Positions 1 to 10,150 of a stretch of DNA of 64,000 nt are shown here, piece after piece (positions within the stretch are counted from its first letter, which is position 1; the number at the start of each line of letters is the position of its first letter). The notes under the pieces are model-generated. The model made no database searches, had not been told where the DNA came from, and worked only from the letters and a program-made list of their open reading frames with translations. The translations under genes were made by a program, and so were the position numbers. The stretch is from Verrucomicrobium sp. (lineage in GTDB: Bacteria > Verrucomicrobiota > Verrucomicrobiia > Methylacidiphilales > UBA1321): the NCBI GenBank assembly GCA_017849585.1, contig JAFIGT010000020.1, forward strand, positions 1 through 64,000, in the 5' to 3' direction.

Positions 1-13
1 CACAATCAACCGA

Positions 14-62
14 TCCATCGCTGACTCCGCTCGGGCTTCGCCCTCCCTGCGTCACCGATGGA
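14..62. repeat. Long imperfect stem-loop at the window edge
   Basis: Outer arms TCCATCG and CGATGGA pair, followed by TGAC/GTCA, a symmetric internal loop of seven bases on each side, and an inner GGGC-TTC-GCCC hairpin. It lies downstream of the minus-strand gene block ending at 131. It could be a terminator-like or REP-like element; there is no T-run, so termination is not supported. Confidence 0.5.
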
Positions 63-130
63 CAAATCACCCACAACCAACTATAACCCAAATCATCCAG
101 ATACTAACTCTTCCTCTGGCTCTAATAGGC

Positions 131-277
131 TCACCCGGTCAATTGCTCCGGGGTATAACCCAAGCGATAAGCAATCACCTGCGCTTGCGAGAAGTAAGCG
201 ACCACGAGCAATAAAAGAAGAAGTATCGCCAGTCTAAGCTGACCCAAAGTAGTGAATGGTAAAATGCGGGCAAACAT
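131..277 (-). CDS. Small single-span membrane protein (48 aa)
   Basis: A 48-codon frame opens with ATG at 277, preceded by an AGGAG ribosome binding site about 8 bases upstream, and ends with TGA at 131-133. The product has one strongly hydrophobic segment (about residues 16-28, a run of Leu/Val with Ala) followed by a short polar tail. It starts 14 bases after the stop of the 171-aa membrane protein gene, so the two are probably co-transcribed. No family is recognised. The good RBS, the tight spacing and the sensible membrane topology argue that it is real. Confidence 0.55.
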   Translation of the reverse strand: MFARILPFTTLGQLRLAILLLLLLVVAYFSQAQVIAYRLGYTPEQLTG

Positions 278-291
278 TCACTGCTCCTTGA

Positions 292-807
292 TTAACGATT
301 CTTCAGCTCTTGATCAACTCGATTGAGAAAAGTCAAAACACCTGAAAGAAAAACAGGAACTCTAATATATCCGTAACTATTTGTTTCTATGATATGCCAC
401 TGCATGGATTGAGAAAAACGCCGCTTATAAATTGCGCTCCAAGGTATCTGGCGGTTTGAGCGCCACGGGCTGAAGCAGTAAATAAACTGATCATCAAATG
501 CAATACGAACAAAAAAGGACTCTAAAGCAAGGGGTATCGTAATCACCGCGAATAACACAACGGCTAAAGCTGCTGCCAGATGGTCCTTGGGTGAAGCCTG
601 TGACGCTCCAACGAGTATGCCCAAGAATATCAGAATAAAAATAATAGATACGCCCTTCATCGGTAAACCATAGTCAAGAATCCATTTTCCTGAGTCTTGC
701 GCAGGATCTTGTTTCGCACTTTTCATCAGCCAATTCGCAATCAGAGCCGTCAGTGCAACAGTCAATCCAGCGACGAGTCCACTACTAAGCTCAGAATCCC
801 ATTTCAT
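292..807 (-). CDS. Hypothetical membrane protein with PH-like cytoplasmic tail
   Basis: A 171-residue protein with three predicted membrane segments (about residues 9-28, 52-68 and 77-99) and a soluble C-terminal part. The tail has Trp-rich strands ('SPWRSNRQIPWSAIYK', 'QWHIIETNSYGYIRVPV') of the kind seen in bacterial PH-like membrane proteins, but the family assignment is only a guess. It begins 12 bases after the Ser/Thr kinase stop and is followed at once by a 48-aa membrane protein, so it is the distal part of the eno-ftsB-kinase transcript or a unit of its own. The stretch is visibly more A+T-rich than the genes upstream, which may mark an accessory insertion. Confidence 0.7.
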   Translation of the reverse strand: MKWDSELSSGLVAGLTVALTALIANWLMKSAKQDPAQDSGKWILDYGLPMKGVSIIFILIFLGILVGASQASPKDHLAAALAVVLFAVITIPLALESFFVRIAFDDQFIYCFSPWRSNRQIPWSAIYKRRFSQSMQWHIIETNSYGYIRVPVFLSGVLTFLNRVDQELKNR

Positions 808-819
808 ATCATTTGAGCG

Positions 820-1695
820 CTACACCGCCGCGCAATCTTCCAAGGGCGGAAGCGTCTTCAGCGCTTCGAGCGCGGACTGGGGACGGTGCAGCGGATTCTT
901 CTCGAGGAAGGTCATCACCCACGTTTCCAGTTGGGGACTGATCTCGGGCCGGAGTTGGTGCAGCGGCGCGGGATGATCGTAGAGGTGAGAGTGGATGATT
1001 TGCGAAACGGCGTCGCCGTAGAAGACATTGTATCCGGTCAGGATTTCGTAGACCACGCAGCCGAAAGCGTAGAGATCGGTGCGGTGATCGACCGGCTTGC
1101 GACTGAACTGTTCCGGAGCCATGTAATAGATGGAACCCATGATGGAATTCATCTGATCGGTCGATTGCGGTCGCGGTGCGTTGACGTACTTTGCGAGGCC
1201 GAAGTCGAGAATCTTGACGGTGAATCCCAAAGGCGAGCCGAGGTGCTCGAGCATGAAGTTGCCCGGTTTGATGTCGCGGTGGACGATACCGTGCTCGTGT
1301 GCCACTTCGAGCGCGCGCAACGTCTCATCGGTAAAATGGAGGAAGTCGATCAGTTGCAGTGGGCCACGTTCGAGTACTTGCTCCAGGCTCTCGCCTTCGA
1401 TGAGCTCCATGACGATGTAGGCGCCGGTGGCATCGAAGCCGAGGTCGTAGACGCGGACGATATTGGGATGCTTGAGATTCGCGGCAGCGATGGATTCACG
1501 CCACGCCTGCTCGATGAGATTGCGCTCGTTCTGATCGTCCGCGCGGTTCATGCGCTTGAGCGCGACCGTGCGGTTCAGTTGACGATCGAATGCCTCGTAG
1601 ACGGTGCTGAGGCCCCCAGTGCCAATAACCTTCTGGAGTTCGTAGCGTCCCGCTACGTCCGGCAACTTCTGAGTGTCCCGCCCCCCCAGTGACAT
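820..1695 (-). CDS. Soluble Ser/Thr protein kinase (Hanks type)
   Basis: A 291-aa protein that is essentially only a kinase domain. The glycine loop is 'IGTGGLSTVY' (24-33), the ATP-binding Lys is K47 in 'VALK', the catalytic loop is HRDIKPGN (139-146), then DFG (164-166) and APE (193-195). It should phosphorylate Ser/Thr on protein targets. There is no membrane segment and no PASTA or other sensor region, unlike PknB-type receptors, so it acts in the cytoplasm. I chose the ATG at 1695 because the kinase homology begins right after it; further upstream, the frame runs into ftsB. It follows ftsB by 7 bases, which places it in an eno-ftsB-kinase operon and suggests a link to division or glycolysis. 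Confidence 0.9.
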   Translation of the reverse strand: MSLGGRDTQKLPDVAGRYELQKVIGTGGLSTVYEAFDRQLNRTVALKRMNRADDQNERNLIEQAWRESIAAANLKHPNIVRVYDLGFDATGAYIVMELIEGESLEQVLERGPLQLIDFLHFTDETLRALEVAHEHGIVHRDIKPGNFMLEHLGSPLGFTVKILDFGLAKYVNAPRPQSTDQMNSIMGSIYYMAPEQFSRKPVDHRTDLYAFGCVVYEILTGYNVFYGDAVSQIIHSHLYDHPAPLHQLRPEISPQLETWVMTFLEKNPLHRPQSALEALKTLPPLEDCAAV

Positions 1696-1702
1696 AATGG
1701 AA

Positions 1703-3356
<1,654 letters not shown>

Positions 3357-3404
3357 CTAGGTTAAGGTTTAAGGGTTGTTTTGACGTAATGGCTGTCAAA
3401 GGGG

Positions 3405-5231
3405 TTATTTTTTGTAGGCTTCGATCTTTTGGATCGTGACCTTGCGTTCGCCGGCGGTTTCCGTCGGCAGGGTGATGACTTCTCCCACTTCGCGCTTGAA
3501 GAGGGCCTTGGCCACCGGCGTCAGATAGGAAATGATTCCCTGCTGCACGTCGCTGTCCCAGGCGCCGAGAATGGTGTAGGTGGAGACGGCCTTGCTTTCG
3601 TTGTCGACGAAGGTGACCTTGGTGCCGATGTTGACTTCCTTGGTGTCCACATTGGCAAAGTCGGTACCCTGCGCGCGGGTCAGCATCTGCTCCAGCTCGG
3701 CCTTGCGGCGCATGAGCACGGTTTGCATTTCCTTGGCGGCCTTGAACTCGTGGTTTTCCCGCAAGTCGCCATAGGAACGGGCGATGCCGATTTCCTTGGA
3801 GTTTTCGGGAATCTTCTTGTTGACGATTTCCTCGAGCTCGGCCTTGCGGCGGGTGAGGCTCTCCCACGAGACGATGAGGGCGGCGTCTTCGGTCGTCTTT
3901 TCACCGCCGATGATCATGCTCTGCACTTCGGGGAAGAGTTTTACAATCGTTGCCAGGAGCGAACGCTTGTCGAGTTCCTCGAACACGGGGCTGAGGAGGA
4001 TCGCGCGGGTGACGTCGCGGACGTCTTCAAACGGCGCGGCCTTCAGGATCGCGGAGATCAGCTCCTTGTCGCTGAGGATGAGTTCATACAGCTTGGTGCC
4101 CTTCTTGTAATCGGAGAACTGATCGGCTTCGAGCACCGACAGAATCGCCATGATCAGGTGCGGTTCGAACAGATCCTTGAAAATATCCAGTCGCGACTTA
4201 CAGAACCAGAACATGAAGTCGCAGGTGATGCTGCGTTCGCGCAGAAGGCGGTTGACAGCGGCGAAAATTTCGTCGGCGCGACCGTCTTCCACAAACGCTT
4301 CCACGATGGCTTCCGTCACGCGGCCATTGGCGCGGGAGAGAATGCCGACGTACAGCTCGGACCAGTATTCGCCGAGATCCGCCTTCAAGCTCTTCATGAG
4401 CTTGACCTGCTTCAGGCCGGGCAGCTCTTCGAGAATTTCGCTGAACTCATCGGCCGTTTTCGGCGTCAAGGTTACCACCGACAGCGGTCCCTGTTCCTTC
4501 GGGCGTCCGGCTTCGGTGAGAAATTCATCGCGGGCAATGGCCAGTTCGATGGCCGAGGCAAGTTGCGTCCGGGGAATCTTGGCAATGGTCTGGTTGATCG
4601 CGGCCAAAACTTCGTCGGCCAGCGCATCATTCTTCAACTCGCTCCAGTACTTGCGCAGCGTATCGAGTGACGCGAGAATCGCTTTCGGACCCACCGCGCT
4701 GCGGAAGGCTTCGAGCGCCTGTTCGCCCAGCGCCGCAGGGGCGTCGAGCACACGGAGGGCTTCTGTCTTGCGAGAGGGGATGTAGAAATGGCCATCCTTC
4801 TTGAGTGCGCGCTTGCAGGAATCCCACCATTTTTTGTAAGCACTGGCGGGAATGACGGAGGGCGAAAGCTCTTCCGCAATTGCCTGCGCGGTCGCCTTGT
4901 CACCAAGACTGAGGATACATTGACGTGCGACCGCCACGGGGTCCGAGGCAATCCGTTTCTTGAGGTTTTCCAAATCGGTCGCCTTCTGCACATAGATATG
5001 ATCCGGTGCGAGTGCGGTGAGGGATTCGGCGGCGTACTGCGCCTGCATGGCGTGACCAGACTTGCTGGAGAAATCGATGATCAGGCGACCATCATCCGTG
5101 ACTTCCTTGATCAGGCCGTAACCCCAACTACGGTGAAAGCAAAAGGTTCCAGTGGTGAGAAGAGACAATTTCTGAGCGAGAGCGGGCGAAAGGCTATCCG
5201 TAGCCGAGCCCGATGAAAGATCGGTATCCAT
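3405..5231 (-). CDS. Long GreA/GreB-family transcription elongation factor
   Basis: A 608-aa protein, whereas ordinary GreA is about 158 aa. The last ~155 residues are a GreA module: an antiparallel coiled coil from about residue 455 with the tip motif GDLRENHEF (488-496, D489 and E492 being the acidic tip residues that reactivate backtracked RNA polymerase), then the FKBP-like C-terminal domain. The first ~75 residues ('FHRSWGYGLIKEV...LIIDF') look like a small beta-barrel, possibly CarD/Tudor-like. The middle ~380 residues are helical and unrecognised. Such large GreA-domain proteins are known from Verrucomicrobia and Lentisphaerae. It is first in a minus-strand gene block, with an A+T-rich upstream region. 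Confidence 0.88.
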   Translation of the reverse strand: MDTDLSSGSATDSLSPALAQKLSLLTTGTFCFHRSWGYGLIKEVTDDGRLIIDFSSKSGHAMQAQYAAESLTALAPDHIYVQKATDLENLKKRIASDPVAVARQCILSLGDKATAQAIAEELSPSVIPASAYKKWWDSCKRALKKDGHFYIPSRKTEALRVLDAPAALGEQALEAFRSAVGPKAILASLDTLRKYWSELKNDALADEVLAAINQTIAKIPRTQLASAIELAIARDEFLTEAGRPKEQGPLSVVTLTPKTADEFSEILEELPGLKQVKLMKSLKADLGEYWSELYVGILSRANGRVTEAIVEAFVEDGRADEIFAAVNRLLRERSITCDFMFWFCKSRLDIFKDLFEPHLIMAILSVLEADQFSDYKKGTKLYELILSDKELISAILKAAPFEDVRDVTRAILLSPVFEELDKRSLLATIVKLFPEVQSMIIGGEKTTEDAALIVSWESLTRRKAELEEIVNKKIPENSKEIGIARSYGDLRENHEFKAAKEMQTVLMRRKAELEQMLTRAQGTDFANVDTKEVNIGTKVTFVDNESKAVSTYTILGAWDSDVQQGIISYLTPVAKALFKREVGEVITLPTETAGERKVTIQKIEAYKK

Positions 5232-5460
5232 AGACGTCTGTTCATCGTTGCGGAAAAGCGCCGCAATTGCAACGAGTTTTCAGCACAATTCCCCGACTTC
5301 CTACAGAATAACTTTATTAAATAGGCTTATACTGCGTTGAGACTAATCGAATTAAGTTTCATGTCCGTCCAAAAAAATACTCAATCTTCCACACCATTTC
5401 GTCCCTCCTTTATTCAGATTATTAAAGTTTGAGGCCCCTCGACCTTTGAAGAAGCAACCT

Positions 5461-6924
5461 TTACCTTCTTCGATCTTTCAATTCCGCTTTGATCGACTCA
5501 ATCTGATCTGGAGTCAGTTTTCCAGTATGCGCGTCAATCCAAGCCTGAATCACTGCCCAATCCGCATCAATGTCTTTGCGAGACCGACATCCTAGAGCAA
5601 CTGAAAATCCTTGGGACGCGCTAGGAACGTCCTCTATCTCCAGTAGGAATAAAATGTCCTTGGGCTCCGGGACTATGTGTCCTAAAGAATTCAGGAAAGC
5701 TTCCTTTGCCTCGTCATCACTCTGGGTATAAAGCTCCGCAAATTGTGCTCCGGAAGCCCTCGCTAGCGGCCCCACCGCTTGCAATGTGCGAAATCCATAT
5801 TCTCCATGCGTCAGGGATGGCTTCAACCACTGAATCATCTGATCGGCGCGAGTCTGGGCATACTCGCGCAACACGTCTCGTCTCCGCTCTGAATCTTTGG
5901 GATCTGTACCCATTAAATACTCGCAAACCTGTCCGCGTATTTCGTTCGCATTGCTATTGCGACTGTCTCGCTGCAAAGAATCGACCGTCTTTAAAAGGGA
6001 CGCGATTACACTTAAATCCACAAATTCCTCATAGCTAGTGGACGTCTTGCAACTCTGGTACCTCTCCAGAAACGCTTCCATATTTCGAGTAACGCCCAAG
6101 GTCAAATCGCGAATCTCTCCATCCGGCCACTGTTTTTTCCACAGAGCGGCCAATCCTTTGTCACCAAACTGCCCAGGCCGTTGCACTACTAAAGGGATCG
6201 TCCAGACATCGCGGTTCGATACAAAAGCGCGCACTCTCTGCTGCTCGGTGGCATCCTCTTGTCCATTGGGCATAAGCGGCCAGGAAACACATATTTCTCT
6301 TTTTGGAGAGTCTTCGCCTTGCGTCATATTCAAGTAAACAATCGAACCATTATATAGAAGAAAGGCGGTGAAGCCGCGATAATCGTTGGTGAGATAGCGA
6401 TGCTTCGTCGGATAAAACACCGCTTCACCATCGGAATTGGTTATCGCGGACGAAAAATTCGAAATGATTAACTTACTTGAATGCTCCGCAAGAACCGCCA
6501 CATTCCGAACCGGCTCACCATTTGGGTACGTCACGCAGACACGAACCGTTTCCGTGGTGAATATGAAAAGAAGCGCCCAAGCTCCCAGAAAAAATGCTAC
6601 CCCAGCCGTTGAGAGCCACAGGCTCCAGACGCGCGGGCGTTTCCAAAGCAACATCCCAAAAAGAACCAAAATCGGTGAGATCTGCACCAGAAATATAAAA
6701 AATATCCTAGAGTAGTGTTCCCGCGCGACCCATAAAGAGGCCGCAACCAACCAACCGAAGGCGCCAAGAGATCCAACCGCTGGAATCCACAAGATGGGAT
6801 ACCACTTTTTATCTCGAGCAAAAAAGCCCGTTATCGTTACCAGCAATAACGCAGAAATCCACCCCAGAATCCATATACCCATGAACTGCTTTATGGCGCA
6901 GTGGCCATCAACCGTCAACGTCAA
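5461..6924 (-). CDS. Hypothetical membrane protein, four TM segments and large soluble tail
   Basis: No family recognised. The longest frame starts with TTG at 6924 (487 aa); an ATG at 6882 directly before the first membrane helix ('MGIWILGWISALLLV') is at least as likely (473 aa). Four hydrophobic segments occupy roughly residues 17-35, 43-67, 74-91 and 103-123. They are followed by a carboxypeptidase-regulatory-like beta-sandwich (about 130-200; 'VRVCVTYPNGEPVRNVAVL' with a later 'NSDGEAVFYPT'), then a helical region that could be HEAT-like. It is clearly more A+T-rich than neighbouring genes, suggesting later acquisition. It is divergent from aat. Confidence 0.7.
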   Translation of the reverse strand: MTLTVDGHCAIKQFMGIWILGWISALLLVTITGFFARDKKWYPILWIPAVGSLGAFGWLVAASLWVAREHYSRIFFIFLVQISPILVLFGMLLWKRPRVWSLWLSTAGVAFFLGAWALLFIFTTETVRVCVTYPNGEPVRNVAVLAEHSSKLIISNFSSAITNSDGEAVFYPTKHRYLTNDYRGFTAFLLYNGSIVYLNMTQGEDSPKREICVSWPLMPNGQEDATEQQRVRAFVSNRDVWTIPLVVQRPGQFGDKGLAALWKKQWPDGEIRDLTLGVTRNMEAFLERYQSCKTSTSYEEFVDLSVIASLLKTVDSLQRDSRNSNANEIRGQVCEYLMGTDPKDSERRRDVLREYAQTRADQMIQWLKPSLTHGEYGFRTLQAVGPLARASGAQFAELYTQSDDEAKEAFLNSLGHIVPEPKDILFLLEIEDVPSASQGFSVALGCRSRKDIDADWAVIQAWIDAHTGKLTPDQIESIKAELKDRRR

Positions 6925-6982
6925 CCGATGGCTTGCTTTCCGCTTTGCCTTTTCGATTTTGAAATTACGATAATAGGTTGAA

Positions 6983-7645
6983 ATGGTTCTTCTGCATCCC
7001 GAACAAATTCAGTTCCCTGACACGAACCGTTGCAATCGCGACGGTTTGCTGGCCATTGGGGGGGATTTGTCCGTGCCGCGACTTCTGCTGGCCTATCGCT
7101 CGGGTATTTTTCCGTGGACGGACGAACCGATCACGTGGTGGTCGCCGCATCCCCGCGCGATTTTTGATCTGCAGACCTACCAGCCTCCGCGTCGCCTCGC
7201 GGATAAAATGAAGAAGCGGCCGTTCGAGCTGACCTTCGACCGCGATTTCGCGAGTGTGATCCAGAATTGCTCGAAGCCTGCGCCCGGTCGCGAAACGACC
7301 TGGATCAGCCCGGCCTTCATAGCCGCCTACACGGCGCTTCATCGCGCAGGCCATGCGCACAGCGTGGAGGCGTGGAAGGAAGGCAAACTTGTCGGCGGCG
7401 TATACGGAGTGTGCATCGGCGGATTCTTTGCTGGGGAATCGATGTTTCACCGCGAGACGGATGCCTCGAAAATCGCGCTCACGCATCTGCTCTTCCGCTT
7501 GCGCGATGCGGGCTTTCAGCTCTTTGACACGCAGGTGCTTTCTCCGCTGACCGAACGACTCGGTGCGTTCGAAATTCCGCGAGCGGATTACCTGCAGCGA
7601 CTCGCTGCAGCCACGGCGCTACGGGTTGAATTTCCGCGCGAATAA
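6983..7645 (+). CDS. aat: Leucyl/phenylalanyl-tRNA-protein transferase
   Basis: Transfers Leu or Phe from aminoacyl-tRNA to proteins with N-terminal Arg or Lys, creating an N-degron read by ClpS/ClpAP. The 220-aa protein shows the family landmarks in order: 'GLLAIGGDLSV', 'GIFPW', 'WWSPHPRA', 'HSVEAWKEGKLVGGVYGV' and 'FFAGESMF'. Length is normal. The ATG at 6983 is the first in frame, and the motif block begins about 20 residues later. It stands alone between a divergent membrane protein gene and a convergent MATE gene. Confidence 0.96.
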   Translation: MVLLHPEQIQFPDTNRCNRDGLLAIGGDLSVPRLLLAYRSGIFPWTDEPITWWSPHPRAIFDLQTYQPPRRLADKMKKRPFELTFDRDFASVIQNCSKPAPGRETTWISPAFIAAYTALHRAGHAHSVEAWKEGKLVGGVYGVCIGGFFAGESMFHRETDASKIALTHLLFRLRDAGFQLFDTQVLSPLTERLGAFEIPRADYLQRLAAATALRVEFPRE

Positions 7646-7648
7646 GAG

Positions 7649-7791
7649 GGAAGTCCGTAGATTTCGCCGATGGAAGCAGCTTTTTTAAAGGCTTTTTCGG
7701 AAATTCAAGTAAGTGATTTTGGTGGTCCTTCTTTCTGATAACGCTTTTTGTCTTTTTAATCTGTGTGAATCGGCGAAATCTGCGGACTTCC
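7649..7791. repeat. Palindromic repeat element, copy 1
   Basis: Between aat and the convergent MATE gene, a 23-bp arm at 7649-7671 (starts GGAAGTCCGTAG) is repeated inverted at 7769-7791 with one mismatch. The right arm touches the MATE stop codon. Both arms, including the extra inner stretches GGAAGCAGC and CTGTGTGAAT, recur in inverted order at 25851-25958, so this is a two-copy element in the window. It may be MITE-like or REP/BIME-like; no ORF lies inside. Confidence 0.75.
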
Positions 7792-9116
7792 TATTCCCTT
7801 AATTTCACCCAGACCCGAGTGGTCAGCACCACCGCGGCGAAGGCGAGTCCGGTAGCCAGGCCTATCCAGAAACCCACGGCTCCCCATTTCACGCCGAAGC
7901 ACAGCCATGCGCCGAGGGGCATGGCGATGCCCCAGTACGAAACTCCTGCCAGAACGGCTGGGGCGCGCACATCCTTCAGTCCGCGCAGCGCGCCGATGCT
8001 CACTACCTGGGCTCCATCGAAGAGTTGAAAAATGGCTGCCAGCACGAGCAACGATGACGCCATTGCCACGACGGGCGCATCACTGGTGAAGGCCCGCGCG
8101 ATTGGTTCGCGAAAAATGCAGAAGACTGCCGCCGTCACGCCCATGATCACCAGGCTCAATGTGTGCGCGCCGAGAATGATCGCCCCAGCACGGTCCCGTT
8201 CCCCGGAGCCTACAGCTTGTCCGACGCGAATCGTCAAAGCCAGCGACAATCCTAGCGGCAGCATGAAAGTTGTCGCCGCGCAGGTGATGGCTACTTGATG
8301 CGCCGCCAGTGGCACCGCGCCGAGCCAGCCGAGCATCACCGCCGTGAGCGCAAAGACACTCATCTCCAGCAGCATTTGCCCCATGATCGGCACCATGATC
8401 ACGCCCAGCCGCCACATCTCGGCGTGATCCAGCTTCGCCAGCCATCGCTCCGGCCGGTTCTCCTCGAAATGCTCCTCTGCATGCAAATACCACCAGAGCA
8501 CTGCGAGCGCAATGGATCGCGCCAGAAATGTCGCCAATCCGGTCCCGGTGAGCCCAAGCGGGGGCACGCCGAGACCGCCGAAAATCAGCCACCAGTTGAG
8601 AATAATATTCAACAACACGCTACCGGCCAAAATCCAGAACACAGGCCACACCTTGTTCTGCCCCTCGCTGTAACTCTTCAGCGACATTGTCAACATCATC
8701 GGCATCATCGAGGCGGCCATCCAAAACAGAAACGGCGGCGACTTGGCCACGACTTCCTCCGGTTGCCCAAACCAGCCCAATACTGGAATCAAACTCCATA
8801 AAAAAGCCGTGACCACCACGGCCAATGCCGCGGCCCACGCCACACCATGGCGCACAGCCTCCCCTATGCCACGATGATCACTGGCGCCGTAAGCATGGGA
8901 TACCTGGACCGAGACTGCGGAAGACAGTCCCGCGCCGACCACGATTGGCACTGTCATCAATACATTGACGAATGCCGAGGCGGCCAGTTCGACTGTTCCC
9001 ACGTGACCGATCATCAGCGTATCTGCCATGCCCTGCAGCATGAAGGTGAGCTGCCCGGCCATCATCGGAAAGGCCAGTACCAGCGTGGGCTTGCTCTCGC
9101 TCCAAATTTTTCGCAT
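7791..9116 (-). CDS. MATE-family multidrug/toxin exporter
   Basis: A 441-aa polytopic protein with about 12 membrane helices in the two-bundle MATE arrangement. It begins 'ESKPTLVLAFPMMAGQLTFMLQGMADTLMIGHVG', the usual N-terminal helix 1, and has the second-half repeat 'PIMGQMLLEMSVFALTAVMLGWLG' and the late 'GALRGLKDVRAPAVL' motif. It would export organic cations or drugs in exchange for Na+ or H+. The ATG at 9116 is preceded by AAGGA at good spacing. A terminator at 9174-9204 separates it from the mntR gene upstream on the same strand. Confidence 0.93.
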   Translation of the reverse strand: MRKIWSESKPTLVLAFPMMAGQLTFMLQGMADTLMIGHVGTVELAASAFVNVLMTVPIVVGAGLSSAVSVQVSHAYGASDHRGIGEAVRHGVAWAAALAVVVTAFLWSLIPVLGWFGQPEEVVAKSPPFLFWMAASMMPMMLTMSLKSYSEGQNKVWPVFWILAGSVLLNIILNWWLIFGGLGVPPLGLTGTGLATFLARSIALAVLWWYLHAEEHFEENRPERWLAKLDHAEMWRLGVIMVPIMGQMLLEMSVFALTAVMLGWLGAVPLAAHQVAITCAATTFMLPLGLSLALTIRVGQAVGSGERDRAGAIILGAHTLSLVIMGVTAAVFCIFREPIARAFTSDAPVVAMASSLLVLAAIFQLFDGAQVVSIGALRGLKDVRAPAVLAGVSYWGIAMPLGAWLCFGVKWGAVGFWIGLATGLAFAAVVLTTRVWVKLRE

Positions 9117-9173
9117 CGATTTCCTTGTATTTCGAAACTCCAGTGAGCCGAACGTTTCGACCGAGGGCGGAAA

Positions 9174-9204
9174 TAAAAAACCGCCGAAGGGAAACTTTCG
9201 GCGG
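9174..9204 (-). terminator. Rho-independent terminator
   Basis: On the minus strand a 10-bp stem (CCGCCGAAAG / CCTTCGGCGG with one G-U pair) closes a TTTC loop and is followed by TTTTTTATTT. It would stop transcription coming from the MntR gene before the MATE gene. Confidence 0.85.
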
Positions 9205-9483
9205 TGACTGGAGGACTCGTTATCTGTGATTTATTTTTTAAGAGTTTCCATGACCCGCCAGGCGACGAAACATCATCGCCCCGGCTTTTGAAGGCGAAGC
9301 TGGACGGACGATTCGTTTATGGAATGCAGACGATATCATGGAAATCGTAGAGATCTTACCCCAACTCCATTGGCTTGGCAAGTCAGCCTCATCACCCGGA
9401 ATTTTGCGGCTGGGCGGTGGTGCAGGCTTTGTTACGGTGCCTTCCGGCCCCAGTGCCGCCCCGAAAAGATTGTAAACGGGCTC
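9205..9483 (-). other. Space between MntR stop and its terminator, open in frame
   Basis: About 280 bases with no gene I can support. In the minus strand the frame of the MntR gene stays open for 81 codons after its TAA (9483 to 9241), ending in TAA at 9238-9240, some 30 bases before the terminator. The first ATG in that frame is halfway in. On the plus strand, 9338-9475 gives a 45-codon frame without an RBS. Neither resembles a known family. Confidence 0.3.
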
Positions 9484-9951
9484 TTAAGCCAGCGGATGTT
9501 TCTTAAGGTGTCGAATCAACTTCTGAAAGTGGGGCAGAGCTGCATCGCTAAGGTGATGCTCCAGTCCCTCGATATCATTCTGGAATTGATCCGGATCGAG
9601 CCCGATCTGGACAAACAATTCCGTCAGCAATGCATGCCGGTGTTGAATCGCCTCGGCAATTGTCTGACCCTTGGGCGTCAGCACAAATCCCCGGTACGGC
9701 TCACGCTTGAGATAGCCGCCATCCGCCAGCCGCTTGATCATCAGGGAAACGCTGGGGCGAATTAGGTCTAAGGTGTCCGCCACATCCGATACTGAGGCAA
9801 AACCGTTGCGCTGGATCAAATTGGAAATGCACTCCAGATAGTCCTCTGCGCTTTCCGTCAGGCCGGAACGATGATGGGCGCTCAGCTTGGTCCGGCGTGG
9901 GGCTAATGCGGAAGTTCGCCGGGAGGAGGGACTCGAATCAGATCGTGCCAT
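9484..9951 (-). CDS. mntR: MntR/DtxR-family metal-dependent repressor
   Basis: A 155-aa winged-helix regulator. Residues about 31-92 are the DNA-binding domain; the rest is the dimerisation and metal-binding part. Positions equivalent to the Bacillus MntR Mn(II) ligands are present: D37 and E40 in 'AEDYLE', H106 in 'HRHALL', and E128, E131, H132 in 'NDIEGLEHHLS'. It is therefore probably a Mn-responsive repressor of Mn (or Fe) transport genes, none of which is in this window. The N-terminal ~30 residues are basic, Ser-rich and extra to the family. The start at ATG 9951 is the only one close to the domain; its RBS is poor. Confidence 0.88.
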   Translation of the reverse strand: MARSDSSPSSRRTSALAPRRTKLSAHHRSGLTESAEDYLECISNLIQRNGFASVSDVADTLDLIRPSVSLMIKRLADGGYLKREPYRGFVLTPKGQTIAEAIQHRHALLTELFVQIGLDPDQFQNDIEGLEHHLSDAALPHFQKLIRHLKKHPLA

Positions 9952-10150
9952 GTGTGATTGATATAAACAAAACGACTGTCCCCTCGCAATAGGGAAGTCG
10001 CCCGAATGACCGGGGCTTCCGTCGCACGCTGGGGATGGATGCCTGCGTCTCATTTCAATTTCGCAAGCGCAATCAAAAAACTCTCCGTCTTTTATTGCGA
10101 CAGCTCTAACTATTTCCGGGCAATGTGCCGTTGTAGGTAAGAGTTGCCTG

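Noticed and set aside
5361-5432. A 23-codon frame on the plus strand upstream of the GreA-like gene
   Set aside because: No ribosome binding site, no recognisable peptide feature, and the surrounding DNA is A+T-rich intergenic sequence.
9338-9475. A 45-codon frame on the plus strand after mntR
   Set aside because: No RBS, low-complexity product, and the opposite strand is equally open; not supported.
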